From NCBI GenBank assembly GCA_019636385.1, contig JAHBXT010000001.1, forward strand, positions 310,001 to 374,000: a stretch of DNA of 64,000 bases. Reading direction: 5' to 3'. The DNA is from Pirellulaceae bacterium (GTDB taxonomy: Bacteria; Planctomycetota; Planctomycetia; Pirellulales; Pirellulaceae). Shown here piece by piece: positions 61,675 through 64,000 of the stretch. A program made the translations under genes and the position numbers. Every line of letters starts with the position of its first letter. The first letter of the stretch is position 1. The notes below the pieces were generated by a model, which was not told the DNA's origin, did not search any database, and saw only the letters and a program-made list of their open reading frames with translations.

Positions 61675-62622
61675 CTAGATGTCAAGTTGTTGCTCGATCG
61701 ATGGGCCATACCACGCCTGCGTCTGGTACACCCGTTGAATCCCCAGCTCTTGTGCCTTGGACTTTACTTCCGCTAGCATACCTTGCCGTGGAACTAGTCC
61801 ATAGCAGCTCGAACCGCTTCCGCTCATAAGCACGTATTGGCTACCACAAGTGGCCAGCAAAGACAACTGGAGTTCGATCCAGTTATTGAGCTGGCAGGCC
61901 GGCAATTGTAAGGCATTAAATAGGGCTGCGCCAATCTTCGACTCTTGCCCAGTTTCACATGCTGCCAGAAATTCTTCAGTTTTTCCGAGCTTTTCGAACT
62001 GCCTAACCCGCGAATAGACTTCGCCAGTTGAACAACCAATTGGAGGGTGCGTCACCCAGAATGCTAGCGGCGGTTGATACGCAATCAAGCTAGTCTGTTC
62101 GCCGCGCCCCTCTGCCAGCATCATCCCAAAGCCGTCATGCGAACCAAAAAAGAAACTCACATCCGATCCAAGCTGCTTCCCTAGAGCCTCTGCGGCGTTG
62201 CGGTCCCACTTGGACCACAGCAGTAAGCATCCCGCAATGGTGGCTGCGGCATTGCTACTGCCCCCCCCCAATCCAGCAGCTGCGGGAGTCGATTTTGTCA
62301 ATCGAATATGGCATCCGGCACTAGTAACTAGCCTGCGTTTCACCAATTTAGCGGCTTGAACAACCAGATTGCGTTCATCCCGCGGAATCTGCCAGGCCGG
62401 ATCATCCAGCCGAGCCTCAACCGGAACAACAACCTCCAAACTGACCAGTCCATCCGAGCGGGGGGTTAAATGAACTTGGTCCCACAGCGTGATTGGACAC
62501 ATCACCGTCGACACTTGGTGATAACCATCGGGACGCTTGCCCAATACCTCCAACACAAGATTCAGCTTGGCGGGACATTCAATGGTGATACTGTCGCCGG
62601 TTGAGCTACGTCGTATTAACAT
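61675..62622 (-). CDS. ispE: 4-diphosphocytidyl-2-C-methyl-D-erythritol kinase
   Basis: This 315-residue GHMP kinase of the MEP isoprenoid pathway phosphorylates the 2-hydroxyl of CDP-methylerythritol. The N-terminal motif is IECPAKLNLVLEVLGKRPDG, the ATP loop is PAAAGLGGGSSNAAAT, and the C-terminal motif is VLMSGSGSSCYGL. The cytidyl-recognition region is present and the length is standard. It starts seven bases after the rhomboid-gene stop and is likely cotranscribed with that gene. Confidence 0.95.
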   Translation of the reverse strand: MLIRRSSTGDSITIECPAKLNLVLEVLGKRPDGYHQVSTVMCPITLWDQVHLTPRSDGLVSLEVVVPVEARLDDPAWQIPRDERNLVVQAAKLVKRRLVTSAGCHIRLTKSTPAAAGLGGGSSNAAATIAGCLLLWSKWDRNAAEALGKQLGSDVSFFFGSHDGFGMMLAEGRGEQTSLIAYQPPLAFWVTHPPIGCSTGEVYSRVRQFEKLGKTEEFLAACETGQESKIGAALFNALQLPACQLNNWIELQLSLLATCGSQYVLMSGSGSSCYGLVPRQGMLAEVKSKAQELGIQRVYQTQAWYGPSIEQQLDI

Positions 62623-62629
62623 ACAGACG

Positions 62630-63526
62630 CTAACCCGGTCCCTGAGATTGACTACGTTGTCGGCGCAGTTGCTGGCTGTAATCTTCGATGAATTTGCGCT
62701 CTTTCACAGTCAGACTGTCCTGACCTTCCCGATGAATCTTGTCCAGAATGCGATCTGCTTCTGCCTGGGCTCGCTGGGAAACGTCGGGACGACGCCCGGC
62801 AGGATTGTGAACTTTCAACTTGGGCCGTCGTTTGGGGAGTCGCCAAACCAGCTTCGACCACCAGTCCCCCATAAAGGAAAGATCAAACTTGGCAAAAAAA
62901 TAGACGGCAGCAAACAACGCACCATACAGGTGAACGTCATAGGCCACCTGCGTCGTATTGTTGACGTCAACACGAAGGTTTCCCAGCAGGTTCGAGGCGA
63001 CGATCATGACACCCACAACCCAAGCTCGTACCGGGATAATCCCCCAGATTCGCAGGACAGATGTTGGATGTGCGAAAACAAACAGCATCGAAACTGCAGT
63101 AACCGCCCCCGACGCGCCAATCAAGACAACACTGTGATTTTGTTCGATAACATGTGAAATGGCCCAAGCCACGCCGCATACGACCAGCGTGGTTAGATAG
63201 AACCTCAGGAATTCCCAGCGACCGTACTTCTGCTCAACCGCTTGGCCAAGGAAGAATAGTGCGGCCATGTTGAACAGAATGTGTTTAATATCAGGCGAAT
63301 GCACAAATCCGTAGGTCAGGAAACGGTACCAATGCAGTGGTTGCCCCAGATGTTCGGCTTTTAACCACAGTAGCTGTGACAAAGAGTTCTCGTGACCCAA
63401 GAACAGCTCAATCACCTGCACCAGGACATTGATGATAATAATCGTGCTAATGATCGACCGCGAACTCCAACTGAAGCTCATGTTCTCGAGGTTGTCGCTG
63501 TAATAGTGGCGGTCGTAGATACCCAT
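62630..63526 (-). CDS. Rhomboid-family intramembrane serine protease
   Basis: This 298-residue membrane protease has about six segments. The catalytic Ser is in GASGAVTAVSM, and the catalytic His is in DVHLYGALFAA. The conserved loop YGFVHSPDIKHILFNMAALF (family: HxxxxHLxxN) is present with small changes. After the membrane core a basic cytoplasmic tail of about 80 residues follows (WRLPKRRPKLKVHNPAGRRP). The substrate is unknown. It is the first gene of a rhomboid-ispE pair. Confidence 0.93.
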   Translation of the reverse strand: MGIYDRHYYSDNLENMSFSWSSRSIISTIIIINVLVQVIELFLGHENSLSQLLWLKAEHLGQPLHWYRFLTYGFVHSPDIKHILFNMAALFFLGQAVEQKYGRWEFLRFYLTTLVVCGVAWAISHVIEQNHSVVLIGASGAVTAVSMLFVFAHPTSVLRIWGIIPVRAWVVGVMIVASNLLGNLRVDVNNTTQVAYDVHLYGALFAAVYFFAKFDLSFMGDWWSKLVWRLPKRRPKLKVHNPAGRRPDVSQRAQAEADRILDKIHREGQDSLTVKERKFIEDYSQQLRRQRSQSQGPG

Positions 63527-64000
63527 GTTCGATCTTGTGGCCAGGTTTTCCTATCTGAGAAGGGTACTGTCAGCCAGGCAAGTGCCTGTACTTGCCAAAC
63601 TCTGGCACGTGAGTGGTCATTGAAGACATCACGTAACACCACCTATTGGGGCGAGCCAGCGATACATATATCGTAAATCTTAGCTTCTGCCTAACCCATT
63701 TTGGCGCGTTTTATGCTGGAAATGCCCCCTGCCAGACTGTTTTTGACATGCGCGCGGCTCGCGGTACGTTCCTACTAAGGACCCGCCAAATGGCCAAACT
63801 GCTGACGGGAAATTCTCCGAACATCAGCGACAATACGGGCGTCCAAGTAGTGGCTCAATCACGCGAACAGCCGCCGTTGGTGTTGCATCCAGTTGCCGGG
63901 CGTGCATAATTCGTCGGCCGCTGTCGCCATTTTTTCATGGACACAATTCGCCCCAGCTAAAGCACCTCTGGATGTCGCCTTCCATTGCCATCGTCGACTA
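63527..64000. other. Intergenic region at the window end
   Basis: This region is 474 bases long with no recognisable gene. An 87-codon plus-strand open frame (63646-63909) has no known motifs. The region carries the overlapping inverted repeats at 63575-63596, upstream of the rhomboid gene. Confidence 0.55.
63575..63596 (-). promoter_or_regulatory. Overlapping mutually exclusive inverted repeats upstream of rhomboid
   Basis: CAGGCA-AG-TGCCTG (63575-63588) and GGCAAGT-GCCTGT-ACTTGCC (63577-63596) are two perfect inverted repeats sharing bases. Only one pairing could form at a time. They lie about 50-70 bases upstream of the rhomboid start. They could be a dual operator or an RNA switch-like leader. 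Confidence 0.4.

Noticed and set aside
63646..63909. 87-codon plus-strand open frame near the window end
   Set aside because: No ribosome binding site or recognisable motif; left as intergenic.

Overview
The window is a chromosomal segment of a planctomycete, most likely of the Pirellulales/Pirellulaceae type. This is inferred from several things: rpoB-rpoC are separated from the S10-spc-alpha ribosomal gene block; the ribosomal proteins have lineage-style changes (a long L17 with insertions, no L30 gene, L36 and L33 without full zinc-ligand sets); SpoVG carries a zinc-ribbon insert; and there are many exported enzymes (a sulfatase, a ceramidase-like protein, a Gfo/Idh/MocA oxidoreductase with a Tat-like leader, PQQ-type propellers). 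No sequence search could be run, so the taxonomic call is a judgement. No insertion sequence, phage gene, CRISPR array, rRNA or tRNA is visible. The window looks like vertically inherited core chromosome.

Layout. 1-4.4 kb: the 3' part of a 2-oxoacid dehydrogenase E2 gene, then a convergent two-gene unit made of a radical-SAM-like protein lacking the catalytic cysteines and a membrane protein with a Cys-Ala repeat tail. 4.9-13.1 kb: rpoB and rpoC. 13.2-18.1 kb: tldD-tldE-cocE, a translationally coupled peptidase/hydrolase unit. 18.3-20.6 kb: a UvrD/Rep helicase with divergent rpmJ. 20.9-28 kb: a chromate-transporter homologue, a large unknown membrane protein, a small membrane protein, a GNAT acetyltransferase and an unknown exported protein. 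28-33.8 kb: prolyl oligopeptidase, two cyclophilins and a sulfatase. 33.8-40.1 kb: FtsK, a ceramidase-like protein, a metallophosphoesterase and a DJ-1/PfpI protein. 40.1-55.0 kb, minus strand: a merged S10-spc-alpha block (rpsJ to rplQ, then rpmG) of 25 genes including secY and rpoA. 55.3-58.3 kb: a Gfo/Idh/MocA oxidoreductase and a PQQ propeller. 58.5-63.5 kb, minus strand: rhomboid-ispE, spoVG, recO, a BamD-like and an LptE-like outer-membrane lipoprotein.

The strongest candidate for an undescribed system is the pair at 1.0-4.4 kb: a PqqD-like / TIM-barrel / SPASM protein whose CxxxCxxC site is replaced, ten bases upstream of an exported membrane protein ending in a glycine-flanked tail with seven alternating cysteines. 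Other points worth a look are: two starts with good ribosome binding sites in tldD, one giving a Tat-like leader and one not; palindromes inside the -35/-10 spacers of the candidate rpoB and rpsJ promoters; a 62-base rpsC/rplP overlap; and the zinc-ribbon SpoVG.

Start codons were chosen from Shine-Dalgarno spacing and family N-termini. Promoter and hairpin calls rest on reading by eye and are low to moderate confidence.
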